64,000 nt of DNA, from contig NW_025408668.1 of the NCBI RefSeq assembly GCF_020360975.1, forward strand, positions 2,294,001-2,358,000, read 5' to 3'. The position numbers were made by a program, and so were the translations under genes. The notes below the pieces were generated by a model, which saw nothing but the letters and a program-made list of their open reading frames with translations, was not told where the DNA came from and ran no database searches. Numbering within the stretch: position 1 is the stretch's first letter; each line of letters begins with the position of its first letter. This document shows, in pieces, positions 1 to 10,665 of the stretch. The DNA is from Hirsutella rhossiliensis. Taxonomy: Eukaryota > Ascomycota > Sordariomycetes > Hypocreales > Ophiocordycipitaceae.

Positions 1-2447
1 TTGCGTGCTGGCGAAGACCTCCATCTCTCCATCCTCGGGCTTCGGAATGACCAGGCACGCATGCGTCTCCAGGTAAAAGTGTTCCTGTCCGCCCATCCTT
101 ACGGTGCCGGTGAATACGTGGTCGCAGCTCTTGAACGCTGCCTCGGTGTCTCCCCGCTTGATTTCCCGGTAAAAGGGGTGGAAGCTTTCCTTCTCCACGG
201 CTTCTTCCATGGTCAGCACCGCAGGGAGCTCCTCGTACTCTACCTTGACGGCCCTGGCCGCCTCTTGCGCCTTGGACGCCGACGTGGCCAGGATCATGGC
301 GATGGGCTGGCCAGCCGTGTGCACCACACCGTCTGCGAAGAAGACTTCGTCGAAGTGCGGAGCCCCAAATTTGTTAGCCTCCGCAGACGGCATGTCATCC
401 TTGTCGACGTAGTCAGCCACGCCGGGCATATCGAGTGCCACCGAGTAGTCAATCGACTTAATCCTCGCGTGAGGCTTTGTCGACAAAACCCAGGAGCCGT
501 GCAGCTCGTTCCTCAGTGGAGGAATGTCGTCGGTATATTGGGCCTCGCCCGTCGTCTGCTTGAGCGCGGCGAGGTGGGGATTGGCTTTGCCCGTAATCTC
601 CTTTTCGTAGGCCACAGAGGATTGCTCGTCGACTGATCCCTTGGAGATGCAGCGCTCGACCTCATCGATGGCCTCCTTGTCGACATGCCCACACTTTCCA
701 TCCAGGTTCGTGAGCACGTCGTGATAGAAGCGATAGAAAAAGCCCAGTGCAAGCGCCTTTCGATACGAGGCCATGCCGCCGGGAACGCTGAACTGTAGGT
801 CAAAGTCGGCTCCTAGGGCGCTCATGGCTCCTTCAAGAGTCTCGAGCTCGGCAAAGCGTCTCCCTATGAGGTACTGGGTGGCCGTCTTGGCCGACACAGT
901 CATGGCGGCCATGCCGCCGTAGATTAAGCTGCATTCGGCGACGACGCCCGCGTCGTCCAGCCTGACCCTCAATGCCCCTGTGACAATGGCAATGTCGTCA
1001 TCCTTGCGCTTCGCTTGCTTGTAGGCACGGAGAAACTCGCCCTTCTTGGCGGAGGCGGGGATCCTGATGGACGCAATGACGGCGTCTTGAGGGAGGGCAG
1101 TTTTGCGGTAGCCCGTGAAGAACTGGTCCATGGGAATCTCGGTCTCGCTGGTGGCCGACCTGGCCACGAGCACAGCATTTGCCGCCCATAACACGGGGTT
1201 CAAGTCGGAAATGGGTGAGGCGGTGGCAAGGTTTCCGGCAGGCGTGCCGACGTTGCGAATCTGCCTTCCGGCAAAGTACTTGAGCTGCTTCAAGATGCCC
1301 TCGAAGACTTGGCCTCGCTCGCAGCCGTAGTGCTTGATTGCCTCGGCGCAAATGTCCTCGAGGTCGGTCAAGACGACGTTTCCGCCAACTTCGATGTGGT
1401 CGTCGTGCAGAGCAAACTGGCGCAACTCGGGAATGTCGCCGGCGTAGACGGAGACTGGGTACTGCAGCGCCTTGAACTTGATTTCGATTTGCGTCTCGGT
1501 GCTGCCGCCGATGATCTTGGCCTGGGGATGCACGCTTTTGATCTGGAGGAGCTGGTCGAGGGTGACGGGCCGGTACCACTTCTTCCTCTTGTTTCCAAAG
1601 GCCAGCGGCCGCATCTCGTGCTTCTTGAGCGCAGGAGGGAAGATGAGTTGGGTGTCGGGGTTGTACTCGATGAAGCCAGGGGGGGTGAAGCGCTTAATGG
1701 GCTGGTCGTCGTGCGCCGTCGTCTTCTGCATGCAGCAGACGCCGTTGACGGGGCCGTCGGCGTTGGACATGCAGCAGCCGCCACTCTCGGTGCGGCCAGG
1801 GCTCCCGTGGCCGGCAGAGCTAAAAGTCTGGGCCGCGTCCAAGATGGGCCTGTAGCCGGTACAGCGGCACAGGTTGCCGTCAAAGGCCTCCTCAATGTCG
1901 TCGTAGGAGGGGGCCGAGTTGTTGCGCAGCAGCGCATACAAGCTCATGACGATGCCGGGGGTGCAGAAGCCGCACTGGCTGCCGTTTCCCTTCGCAACGC
2001 GCTCCTGGGCGGGATGAGGCCGTTGAGTGTTGCCGATGCCCTCGATGGTAATGACGTGCTTGCCATCGAGGCTGGCCAGGGGCGCCAGGCAGGCATTGAT
2101 GCTGGCATGGTAGATTTGCTTGGTGGTAGGGTTATATTGGCTCACGACAATGGTACAGGCGCCGCAACCGCCTTCGCCGCAGCCGCTGGCACAGGAGAGA
2201 GGCGTGAGACTGGGCAGATGACGTGGGTGGAGCGGGGGAGGCAGGGCGAGAGTAGGACATACAGTTTGGTGCCCGTCAAGCCGATGCCGCGGAGGTACTC
2301 GAGCACGGTGACGTCGGGGTCGACGTCTTCGAGGATGACCTTTGTGCCGTTGAGGTAGAAGCGGATCGTGTCGTCGAAGTCGGCCGTCAGAGAGGCCAGG
2401 GGTGCCGGCTGAGCGTTGCGCTCGGGGAGGACGGCGGCGGGGGCCAT
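1..2447 (-). CDS. xdh: Xanthine dehydrogenase (purine hydroxylase), 5' part
   Basis: Oxidises hypoxanthine and xanthine to urate with NAD+, in the cytosol. Exons 2447-2263 and 2185-<1 give the first 790 residues; the full enzyme is usually about 1,350-1,400, so the rest of the molybdopterin domain lies outside the window. The intron 2186-2262 (GTATGT..CCAG) interrupts the first 2Fe-2S domain between GTKL and GCGEGGCGAC. Visible in order: plant-type 2Fe-2S domain, second 2Fe-2S domain with CGFC and CRCTGY, FAD-binding domain with GGSTE and GRQIRNVGTPAGN, CO-dehydrogenase-type flavoprotein C-terminal domain, and the start of the molybdenum head domain (GEAQYTDD). The start is the only ATG in frame before the ferredoxin fold. 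Frame is continuous from 2185 to 1. In other fungi the gene is controlled by GATA and purine-specific activators. Identity is very secure. Confidence 0.96.
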
Positions 2448-3566
2448 GCCGACGGAGCTTCAACGGCGAGCTTCCGAGACGAACAAGACGAGCACTGGTC
2501 CCGGGCGCCGGTGGAGGAAGATGGGGGAGACGGGGACGGAGGAGGAGGAGGTGAAAGCATCAAAACTGGAGCAGCGGGCACGACGGGCGGCAGGGTTGCG
2601 GGGAGGAAGGATGGCCGCAGAGGCCCGGTGCTTCGGACTCCGCCGTCTTCCTACGAGCGGGTGGCAAGGACGGCCTATTGTCAGCGGTGTTGCTGGCGGT
2701 GGCGACGGCGGGCGTCGGCGTTCGGGGGTGGTGAAGGGAGGGGAAGTGGCCATGTTGGTGGTGTGTAGTCGGGAGCTAGCAGGGGCGTCTCGGTCCATCC
2801 GCACAGGATAAGCTCCGTACAACGACAGTGTGTAAGCATGTATCTAAGTTAAAAAGCAGACGCCGGCCCGCGGCTCGGGGCGAGAGCAGGTCGGTGCGAC
2901 GGGTGCGGATGCTTATCGAGGCCCTTGACGACGGGGGAGCCATGGCGGCGATGACGAGCTGCCTGCTGGACGGGCACTCCTCTCCAGAGGCAGCCTCAAG
3001 CCAAAGATTGGGGGCGTGCAGGAATTCCGCGGATCGGGAGTGGGATGGCGGCGACGGGGAATACTGTAACTTGGCCATGTTGGGTTTTGGCACCGGCTTC
3101 GGAGCCTCACGCATGGCCAATCACCGCTCGATGCGGGGGGACGGCCTAAACGGGGGGTCTCCGCCGTACCTCGCGTGTACTGTACCTTCTTGGTCTTTAT
3201 TAATACCCACCGTCCTTTCCGTCGGTGGCAAGAACATCGTCAACGGGCAGAATCATCATTATAATCCATAGGCGGTTCTCGGTGACTAGACTCATATACC
3301 ATGTCTACCCATTCATCCACTCATTGCAGTTGATCATGGCCTTGGAGTGCTGCCCGAGCGAGCACTTGATTAACCAACCCAAGTGCTGCAGGTACCTCGA
3401 GCTTACTCCGTACTTGATTCCCCCTCAACGCCCCGCTACGGGGAAAACCCCGCTTCTTCCTCGTCCCGCCTTGATTGCCGACATGCTGAGTCACCAACTC
3501 GCTCACTTCCCAGGCATCTGATAATTACAACTCATGTTCACAAATCACATCTATCCATGCTCTCTC
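2448..3566. other. Intergenic: xdh promoter and aminotransferase 3' flank
   Basis: No convincing gene is seen on either strand. It holds the xdh upstream region (two GATAAG-type hexamers, 2807-2812 and 2912-2917) and the downstream flank of the aminotransferase. A TACTCCGTA nonamer lies at 3404-3412. Confidence 0.5.
2807..2917. promoter_or_regulatory. Two GATA-type hexamers upstream of xdh
   Basis: GATAAG occurs at 2807-2812 on the plus strand, and CTTATC at 2912-2917 gives CGATAAG on the minus strand, 360 and 465 bp upstream of the xdh ATG. Fungal purine catabolic genes are known targets of AreA/NIT2-type GATA factors (HGATAR). Only the second copy fits the full HGATAR consensus. Two copies of a hexamer could also be chance. 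Confidence 0.3.
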
Positions 3567-5199
3567 CTACTGTATGTATTTCTTCAACCCCCGCAGCCGC
3601 TCCTTGGCCTCTTCGAGCACCTCGTCCTCCTTGCAGACGGCGAAGCGGATGTAATCCTCGGCCAGGTGCGCATTCCCCTCCGTGTAAAACTCGGTCGGCG
3701 GGATCGCCGCCACGCCCATCTCCTGGATCAGGAACCACGCCAGCTTGAAGTCGCGCGGCCGGCTCGCCACGTGCGCTGGGAACGGGTAGTCGGCCGGCAG
3801 CTTCACCTTTTTCATGTTGACCAACACAAAGTACCCGCCGTCGGGTTCCGAGTACGGCAGCCCCAGCTCCCCCCACACCTCGTTGAAGCGGTCCATCTTG
3901 GCCTTGGTCTCCCGCACCGTCTGCGTCCAGAACCCCTCGGCCTCGGCCTGCTCGAACCCGACGGCGCACGCCTCCTGCAGCGGCGACACCGACGAGAAGC
4001 AGATACGCGTGTGCGCGGCCGATACGTACTTGATCAGGTCCGCCGGGCCCATGAGCCAGCCTCGAAGCGCCCACGTGTCAGCTGCACTGCTATGCTCCGG
4101 CCAGTGGGCACATACTCACCGACGCGCCAGCCCGTGGCATAAAAGTTCTTGCCCGCCGACCCGACCGTGAGAGTCAGCCGCTCAATCTCAGGCGACAGAG
4201 TCGACATGCGGGTAAAGGGCACGTAGTAGAGGCGGTCGTAGACCTCGTCCGACAGGATTATGACCTCGTTCTTGACGCACAGGTCGCCAATCTTTTCCAG
4301 CTCCTCCTTGGAGAAGACCTTGCCCACGGGATTGTCTAGTGTCCCGGTCAGCATGGCCAGGGGAGCAGGAGCCTTGCTTGTGTAGACCCACGTGGCGTGT
4401 TGATGACAATCATCTTGGTACGGGGCGTCATGGCTCGTTCCAGCTCATCGAAATCAATGGTCCAGTCTGCCGCCGACGATGTCTTTGTGGCGCCCGTCTC
4501 GGGCGGATGCAGTGGCACGTACTTGATGGTGCCGCCGGGCATTTCAATGTTGCTAATGTACCTGTTCTTTCCTCTTAACACCCTCTCCGCGTCAGTTGTC
4601 AGCAGGGCACACGTACTGGTCAAAGAAGGGCTCGAAAACGATGACCTCGTCTCCAGGCTCGACAAAGGCCATGAATGCACTCAGCATGCCTAGACAGGCG
4701 TCGAGTCAGTGATGGGGTGCTTGCGAGACGGACACATGACCTGACCCTCGTTGGCGCCAGTGGTGATGGTGACCTCGGTCTCGGGGTCAATCTTGCGGCC
4801 GCAAAAGGGCGAGTAAGCATCGGCAATGGCCCTCTTGAGGCGCGGGCGGCCCTTGGTCGGCGAGTACTGGTTGCAGTCGACGCGGTCGAGCGCCTTCTTG
4901 GCCGCCTCGAGGATGAAGTCTGGCGGGTTGTAGCCAAAGAAGCCCTGTCCCATGTTGACAATGGGCTGCTTGGGCGTCGCCGCCGCCGCCTCGTTGATGA
5001 TGGACCTGGACCACGGGGCTTAGGCCAGCTTGGATTGCGTTTGCGGGACGACTCACCACACATCCTGCTTCTGGCCCGAGACGCGGGCGGCGGGCTTCAG
5101 CTTGCCGCTGCCGCTCATGGCGCTGTAGAATCTCTGGCCGACACGGCGGGCCACGGGTTTGGATGCGAAAGAAGCGGCCGCACGAGACACACCAGACAT
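3567..5199 (-). CDS. BNA3: Kynurenine/cysteine-conjugate-type aminotransferase (BNA3-like)
   Basis: PLP-dependent class I/II aminotransferase, about 451 residues, related to kynurenine-oxoglutarate transaminase (kynurenic acid formation, tryptophan catabolism). Exons on the minus strand: 5199-5057, 5005-4746, 4689-4617, 4561-4392, 4335-4120, 4060-3567; introns are 51-59 bp. Motifs: MGQGFFGY near the start, ITTGANEG, FEPFFDQY, NTPHNPVGKVF, SDEVYD, and the PLP lysine in SAGKNFYATGWRVG; the C-terminal part has FCFSS-like RICFSS and GGYFVLVNM. The first about 27 residues are rich in Arg, Ala and Ser and look like a mitochondrial presequence; a second ATG at 5121 would give a cytosolic form, a known arrangement in this family. 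The upstream region is cut by a MULE transposon whose target duplication starts 154 bp before the ATG. Exact substrate is inferred. Confidence 0.9.
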
Positions 5200-5353
5200 T
5201 GAGGGCGTCGAGGCTGACGATGGCGGTCCTCTCTGCTGTGTACGCCTGCTATCCCTCCTGGTTAGGGAACGATGGCGAGCGCCAACAAGGTGGATCGAGA
5301 GTCTTGCAGGTCGCAATGCCGTCAATGAACGGCAAACGAGAGGTGCGATGTCG

Positions 5354-5362
5354 CTCAACAGT
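5354..5362. repeat. Target-site duplication, left copy (MULE)
   Basis: CTCAACAGT directly precedes the left inverted repeat and is repeated exactly at 10666-10674 after the right one. A 9-bp duplication is the typical signature of Mutator-like insertion. Confidence 0.92.
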
Positions 5363-5433
5363 GGGAGCCAATAGAGGCGCGGACCCCCGCGCCTTTAAAG
5401 TCGGCGCGGACGTCCGCGCCTGTTATGTAAGCC
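5363..5433 (+). repeat. Left terminal inverted repeat of the MULE (71 bp)
   Basis: Matches the inverse of 8502-8563 joined to 10657-10665 without mismatch; identity stops after TGTTATGTAAGCC. It contains two related 18-bp dyads, 5376-5393 (GGCGCGGACCCCCGCGCC, imperfect) and 5403-5420 (GGCGCGGACGTCCGCGCC, perfect palindrome), separated by TTTAAAGTC. Confidence 0.93.
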
Positions 5434-5723
5434 CAGGCGGAAGATAGTCGGGCCGCCCCCTGACCTGTACTCTCCTTTTCTATTGCATGTGGCAAACTGT
5501 CGCACAGAGAGCCAGCCTCATATAGCATACCATCTGCGCTCAGAGTAGTTGTCCGCGGAAGCGATGCTATAATCCGCATATTAAGGTCGAGCGCCTGCAT
5601 GCGTGGTGCTTGGACCCCATTGAGGCCAAAGCTCAAACGCAGGCTGCATTAAACCTCGCAGGCGGCCTCGGTTACAAGGGTTCTGCACCACGTCCACAAA
5701 GCAGGAGTTTCCTTTCCTTTGTG

Positions 5724-5729
5724 TATAAA
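5724..5729 (+). promoter_or_regulatory. TATA-like box before the MULE transposase
   Basis: TATAAA lies 51 bp upstream of the first ATG of the transposase (5780), inside the element and after its left repeat, so the element probably carries its own promoter. Confidence 0.4.
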
Positions 5730-5779
5730 GAGCTGCTCACTGTCGTGCACTACAGCTAGCTCTTCAAGATAATTCCAAT

Positions 5780-8202
5780 ATGGGGCTTACTGAATTCCCT
5801 GACGATTGCCTTCCTCCTGAGGGCCAGTTCGACTCGCGAGAGTCTCTTCTTGCCTCAATTAATGCGTGGGCGGCTCCAAGAGGCTATGCCTTCACCACAG
5901 GCAAGTCCACGAGAGACCCGCGGTCCGGAAGACGCACAGTCATATTTGCCTGCGATCGTGGAGGTAGACTTGGGGCTCATACAAGCAAGGACCAGAAGCC
6001 AGCTGATCGGCAACGGTCTACAAGCTCCCGTATCACTGGATGCCAGTTTTCCATCAATGCGAAAGAGAGCCTTGATAAGTCGTACTGGTATGTCAGGCAT
6101 CGCCCAGGCGAGGAGAAGTCGGTCCACAACCATGAGCCCAGTCTGCATATTACAGCACATCCAGCTCATCGTGCCTCTCCTCAACTGACCAGTCAGCTAT
6201 TGGGAACCTCTCAAGCGCTGGCATAGCACCAAAGGATATCCGGACATATATGCGCCAGAGCTCTCAGACTGCCCAAGGAGCGACACAGCAAGACATATAT
6301 AACTGTATCGCACAGCGCAGACGAGAGCTCCTTGCTGGCCAGAGCACAATGCATGCCCTTGCCAATGAGCTTGACAACGAGGGGTTCCAGAGCCGCATAC
6401 AGCTTGATCATGATGGCCGAGTCACAGCAGTCTTATTCGCACACCCAGCGTCTCTAGGATACCTCAACGCATACCCAGAATTACTACTGCTAGACTGCAC
6501 ATACAAGACGAACAAATATAAGATGCCACTGCTCGATATGATCGGCGTTGATGCCTGTCAGCGGTCATTCTGTATTGCCTTTGCCTTCCTCAGTGGTGAA
6601 GACGAAAATGACTATATCTGGGCACTGGACCAACTCCAATCGATATACGAGTTATATGACATTCGCCAGCCATCGGTTATCCTGACAGATCGCTGCCTCG
6701 CCTGCATAAACGCAATTTCCCGGTGCTTTCCTGCGTCCAAGTCTCTGCTTTGCATCTGGCATGCGAATAAGGCGGTGCTTAGCTATTGCAAACCAGCTTT
6801 CGACCGTGACGATGAGGACTCTAATAGTGATGAGAGGTGGGCTGAGTTCTTTGGGTATTGGCACTCAATCGTGGGCTCGAAAGATGAGGAGACATTTGAT
6901 CAACAAGTTGAAGAGCTCGAGAAGCGCTTTGTGCCACGATACGTCAAGGAGGTTAGCTACATACGGAAACCTGGTTGGACCCGTATAAGGAAAAGCTCGT
7001 CAAGGCCTGGGTCGATCAATATGCTCACTTCGGCAATGTGGCTACTTCCCGGGTGGAAGGCATCCACGCATTATTGAAGAGTCACCTTAAGAAGTCAACA
7101 TTAGACCTCTTCGAGGCAACGAGGGCAATCAAGCAAGCTCTCCTCAACCAACTGGCCGAGCTACAAGCCAACCAAGCCAGGCAGCATATACGGATGCCAA
7201 TTGAGCTCTCTGGAACCGTATATAGCACGGTACGTGGCTGGGTATCACACGAAGCCTTGCGACAGGTTGCAAAGCAACACAAGCGCCTCAACGAGAAAAA
7301 CACCCCATCTTGCACAGGCAGCTTCACCAAGTCTCGCGGTCTCCCTTGTGCGCACGCATTACAGTCTCTCATAGTGGAAGATCTGCCCTCCGGCTACAAC
7401 ATTTTCATACACATTGGCGCCTTCGACGGGATAACAAAGAGATTGGTCAGGTCCTCATAGAGCCTCGTCGGCGACTAGACCAACTTGTCGCCGCATCAAG
7501 GATATCACAGTCATCCACACAGCGCGAGCCAAGTGCATTTGAAGCCATAGAGTCAGATCTACGGCCAAAGGCGCCGCCTACATGCAGCAAATGCCACCAG
7601 CAAGGGCACATCATGACATCTCGCAATTGTCCTTTACGCTATAGCGACATACTGCAGCGGGCAGAGGCACGGGCGGCACAGACTGCACAGACTGTACAGA
7701 CGGTAGCAGTTCCAGAGACTGCGCAGACTGCAGCAGTCATGGAGAAAATGACAGTTGCAGTCACTACGGTCTCTACAGTCTCTACAGCAATTGCAGAGAC
7801 TACAGAGACTACAGAGAATCTATTATATGATGACCCACGAGCCATCTATCAGAGGTATGTCAGGAAAGAGACTCTTGGTATAGAGCACAGCCTCGCGGCA
7901 GTCTCAAGACCAACCAGGCATACCGAAAGGCAATGGGCTTGCCATTGCGCTACAGCAAGACTGAATATGACTGGTGCCTCGACTGGAAGCAAATGTCAAG
8001 GAGCTGCGGCTCGAGGCAATGGACCAAGGTAGAGATGATGGCATACCTTGATTGGGATAAGGCAGAAGAAGAGCGATTAGATGCCCGGGTGGCCGAGGAA
8101 ATTCAGGTGCAGCCTTTCTCACGAGAAAGAGGTACTGCAGGTATATGGGCTGACTGCGAGAGAGACTCAGAGGAACAGCAGGCATTTTATTCACATATAT
8201 AA
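5780..8202 (+). pseudogene. MULE transposase, frameshifted
   Basis: Reads as one transposase in five frame segments: 5780-~6185, ~6186-~6968, ~6969-~7400, ~7400-~7890 and ~7890-8202. Each step moves the frame by -1. Visible parts: FAR1/WRKY-GCM1-like zinc domain (ACDRGG, GCQFS, HNHEPS), MULE catalytic domain with LLLDCTYKTN and LTDRCLA carrying the first two Asp residues and CIWHANKAV after them, a SWIM-like zinc finger (C..GLPCAHAL..FHTHW), and a CX2CX4HX6C knuckle (CSKCHQQGH). A Thr/Ala/Val/Gln-rich low-complexity stretch encoded by ACAGACTG-like repeats follows (7672-7830). No internal stop was seen apart from those caused by the shifts. It is either a decayed gene or an intact gene with base-deletion errors in the assembly. 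Confidence 0.85.
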
Positions 8203-8501
8203 GTGGTGATGATGCCGGCGATGCGAAAATGTGAGGCAGATCGTGAGATCACCGACATGCACCGGCGTGTAGCACTGTAGCTGGCCAATTTTAAGGCGGT
8301 GAACTTCCGCGCACCCTCCCTTGCCACGCAACAGCGGCGCCCTTTGCGTCACGTCAATCTACCAAATAGGGAAGGCTATGGGTTCGAACCCTAAGGGATA
8401 TCCTCCTTTGCAATTAATTGAAGCTATATGTATGCAGCAAGCATGCTGTATCGGTGAGGCCGACTGCGAGCGCAGTTGGCGGCGGCCCAAATGGCCTGCC
8501 A

Positions 8502-8563
8502 GGCTTACATAACAGGCGCGGACGTCCGCGCCGACTTTAAAGGCGCGGGGGTCCGCGCCTCTA
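8502..8563 (-). repeat. Right inverted repeat of the MULE, inner 62 bp
   Basis: Exact inverse of 5372-5433. The outer nine bases of this repeat (TTGGCTCCC) are displaced to 10657-10665 by the nested element, which entered at the TA dinucleotide 8562-8563. Confidence 0.93.
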
Positions 8564-8605
8564 ACGTAATCCACCCCCTTCCCGGTCAGACCCCCTACTC
8601 GGTCA
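8564..8605 (+). repeat. Left inverted repeat of the Fot1/pogo element (42 bp)
   Basis: Begins ACGTAATCC and ends ACTCGGTCA; exact inverse of 10613-10654, after which similarity stops. Confidence 0.92.
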
Positions 8606-8747
8606 AAAATTCCCCACCGACTAGACCCGCACCTTACGCGAGACAAACGGAGCACAATACCACGACATATTTACTCCAAGAGACAAGTAACTCGATTAGG
8701 ACTATCTATTACACGTACGGGCAGTGTGTTCAAAAGACCTGCACTTA

Positions 8748-10560
8748 CTACACCGTGGTGGTGCACGCTGTCTTGGGACACTCAGCTCTTCTATAAGTCG
8801 TTGGTCCCGCTCCCTTCTTCCCGCCGTCGCTTGGCCCGCTCATCTTCCTTTGCTCTCTGTTTCTTGACCCGCTCCTCTTCCTTTCTCGCCGTAGCTTGAA
8901 CCATTCCTCGTTCTCTTGTCGCCGTCGCTCGGCCCGCTCTTCTCCTTCTTGTCGTCGCTTGGCCCGCTCCTCGTCCTTCTCTCGCCGGCGCTTAGTCCTC
9001 TCCTCTTCTTCCACTCTCCGTCGCTTAACCCGCTCTTCTTCTTCTTCTCTCCGTTGCTTTATCCTAACCGTGCCCTCTGCAACCGATAGAGTACCGCCGT
9101 CGCCAATGTATTCACGGCGCTGTTCTTTCTCTGCTTTCGCCGCTGGTTTTCTGACCGAAGTTGCCGGTTTTCGTCGGCAAGGAGGGCGGCGCTGTGCATG
9201 GCCATTTGACATCCTTTGATAAGCTGGTTGATAGCTTGTGAAACTGGCGAGTCTGTATTTTGTGGCCGGCGTTGAAGAAGCCTTTCGGCGTGAGTGGTAA
9301 GCTGGTTGACGTTATGCGGAGTCTTGGCTGCTTCCAGGCTCTTGTTGGGACTTGGAGTATTCTTGTCGCCGTGATCGTTACCGACTTTGTCAACCTGAAC
9401 TTGTAACCGCGATAATACTCTGTTTGGGTCAAACGGAAAAAGGCCTGTTGCCATAAATCCGCTTCGGATATTCGACGGCGAAAGTGCTTGTCGGCGAGCG
9501 TCTAAGTACATGGGAAGGAAGTCCTGCTTGTCGATATGATGGATCCCAGCGAGCATTTTCTCTTGAACCTTTCGGCCGTATATGGTTTTCAACGGCGAAA
9601 AGCACCCGACATCAAGAGGCTGCAAGAGATGTGAGGAATGTGCAGGCATTTGAGTACTACGATGGAATTGGCCGTACAGTACTTGTCAAATTCCGGCGTG
9701 ACGTGACTGCCGTGCCCGTCGAGAATAAGAAGTCGATGCGTACCAACCGTACGGCGCCGTGTATTCGGATCAAAGACTTCCTTTAACCAATTCAAAGCAA
9801 GGTCGTCGGAAGTCCAGCCATTCTCACTAACGGCGATATGCCAGTCATCGGGCACTCCTGATTCGTACCAGCTTGCTTGGTGTAACTTGCCCTGGAAGAT
9901 AACCTTCGCCGGTAAAGCCCAACCTTGGCAGTTGATAGACTCGATCACAGTAACCCATTCTCGATTTCCAGGCTGCGTGAGTACTGCCCGACCTCGCCGG
10001 TCAGACCGGGTAAGGACTCTCGCCGTTGCAGCGACTCCCATTTGAAACCCCGTCTCATCAAAGTTATAGACATCCTCGTCAAGAATCCCCCATTTCTGTT
10101 TCGTCGCCGCGACTCGATCGTACCATCCTTGGATCTTTTGGGGGTCTTCGCATTTGGCTCGTTGGTAGTCGTATCGGCGAGAGTACTTTGCCTTGATTTC
10201 GCCGTGGCGGCCAACAAACTTCCGCACCCAGTTTTCCCCGACAGGATCTTTGCCTCGCTCGGAAAGCAATAAGTTGGCCATCCGACGAGTGTAAGCCACT
10301 GTCGGCGGCATCCCTCGCTCGTCCATCGACAAGATCCATTGTACCAGGGCAGTCTCTTCCGTCGCCGTCAACTTCAGGTTGTTCATCTGAGCGTCGCGTC
10401 GGCGAATGACACCGCGCAGTCGATCAGATACTGTCGATTGAGGGACGTCGTATGCGGCCGCAGCCTTGCGGGTACTTTTGAATTGGCCCTGCTGATAGGC
10501 CCTGACGGCGAGCAGGACCCGTTCTTCGCGTGGAACCGATTGGTCTCCCGTTGCCGTCAT
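8748..10560 (-). pseudogene. Fot1/pogo-type DDE transposase, frameshifted
   Basis: Starts at ATG 10560. N-terminal psq-type helix-turn-helix (KAAAAYDVPQSTVSDRL), CENP-B-type HTH (VGENWVRKFVGRH), then the DDE_1 catalytic domain with the three acidic residues visible in YNFDETGFQMG, LLILDGHGSHVT and LLQPLDVGCF. The C-terminal tail is highly charged (Glu/Arg-rich). Two -1 frame changes break it: near 9640 in a short A run, between the second and third catalytic Asp, and near 9130 just before the charged tail. No other stops interrupt it. It is either inactive or affected by two base deletions in the assembly. Confidence 0.88.
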
Positions 10561-10612
10561 AGTGCTCGGTTTGTCTTGCCATAAGTGTGGGTCGCCGCGT
10601 GGAGACTTTTTC

Positions 10613-10654
10613 TGACCGAGTAGGGGGTCTGACCGGGAAGGGGGTGGATTACGT
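10613..10654 (-). repeat. Right inverted repeat of the Fot1/pogo element (42 bp)
   Basis: Ends GGATTACGT at 10654 and mirrors 8564-8605 exactly; followed by TA and the outer tip of the MULE repeat. Confidence 0.92.
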
Positions 10655-10656
10655 TA

Positions 10657-10665
10657 TTGGCTCCC
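10657..10665 (-). repeat. Displaced outer tip of the right MULE repeat
   Basis: TTGGCTCCC is the inverse of the first nine bases of the left repeat (5363-5371). It joins to 8502-8563 once the nested element and one TA are removed. Confidence 0.9.

Larger units (their letters stand above)
8564..10654. mobile_element. Fot1/pogo-type (Tc1-mariner superfamily) DNA transposon, nested
   Basis: A 2,091-bp element with perfect 42-bp inverted repeats beginning ACGTAATCCACCCCC (8564-8605 and 10613-10654), flanked by a duplicated TA (8562-8563 and 10655-10656) as expected for this superfamily. It encodes a single transposase on the minus strand (8748-10560). It sits inside the right terminal repeat of the MULE, so it arrived after the MULE repeat existed. 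Confidence 0.93.
5363..10665. mobile_element. Hop-type Mutator-like element (MULE) with nested insertion
   Basis: The element starts with GGGAGCCAATAG at 5363 and ends with the inverse TTGGCTCCC at 10665. Without the nested Fot1/pogo element (8564-10654 plus one TA) it is about 3.2 kb, close to Hop-type fungal MULEs as I recall them. Its 71-bp inverted repeats are identical, and it is flanked by a perfect 9-bp duplication (CTCAACAGT). It encodes one frameshifted transposase on the plus strand (5780-8202). The right repeat is split into 8502-8563 and 10657-10665 by the nested insertion. Perfect termini and duplication suggest a young insertion. Confidence 0.92.

Noticed and set aside
1309..2358. 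349-codon plus-strand open frame
   Set aside because: It is antisense to the clearly conserved xanthine dehydrogenase; its openness comes from GC-rich codon bias on the coding strand.
5200..5358. Extension of the aminotransferase start upstream of 5199
   Set aside because: The only upstream in-frame start is TTG, and it lies at the transposon target site.
8381..8391. GGTTCGAACCC, a perfect tRNA B-box-like word inside the MULE
   Set aside because: No matching acceptor stem, anticodon arm or A box can be built around it.
5363..10665. Heavy RIP mutation of the transposons
   Set aside because: The elements are not AT-enriched and their repeats are identical, so strong C-to-T decay is not visible by eye.
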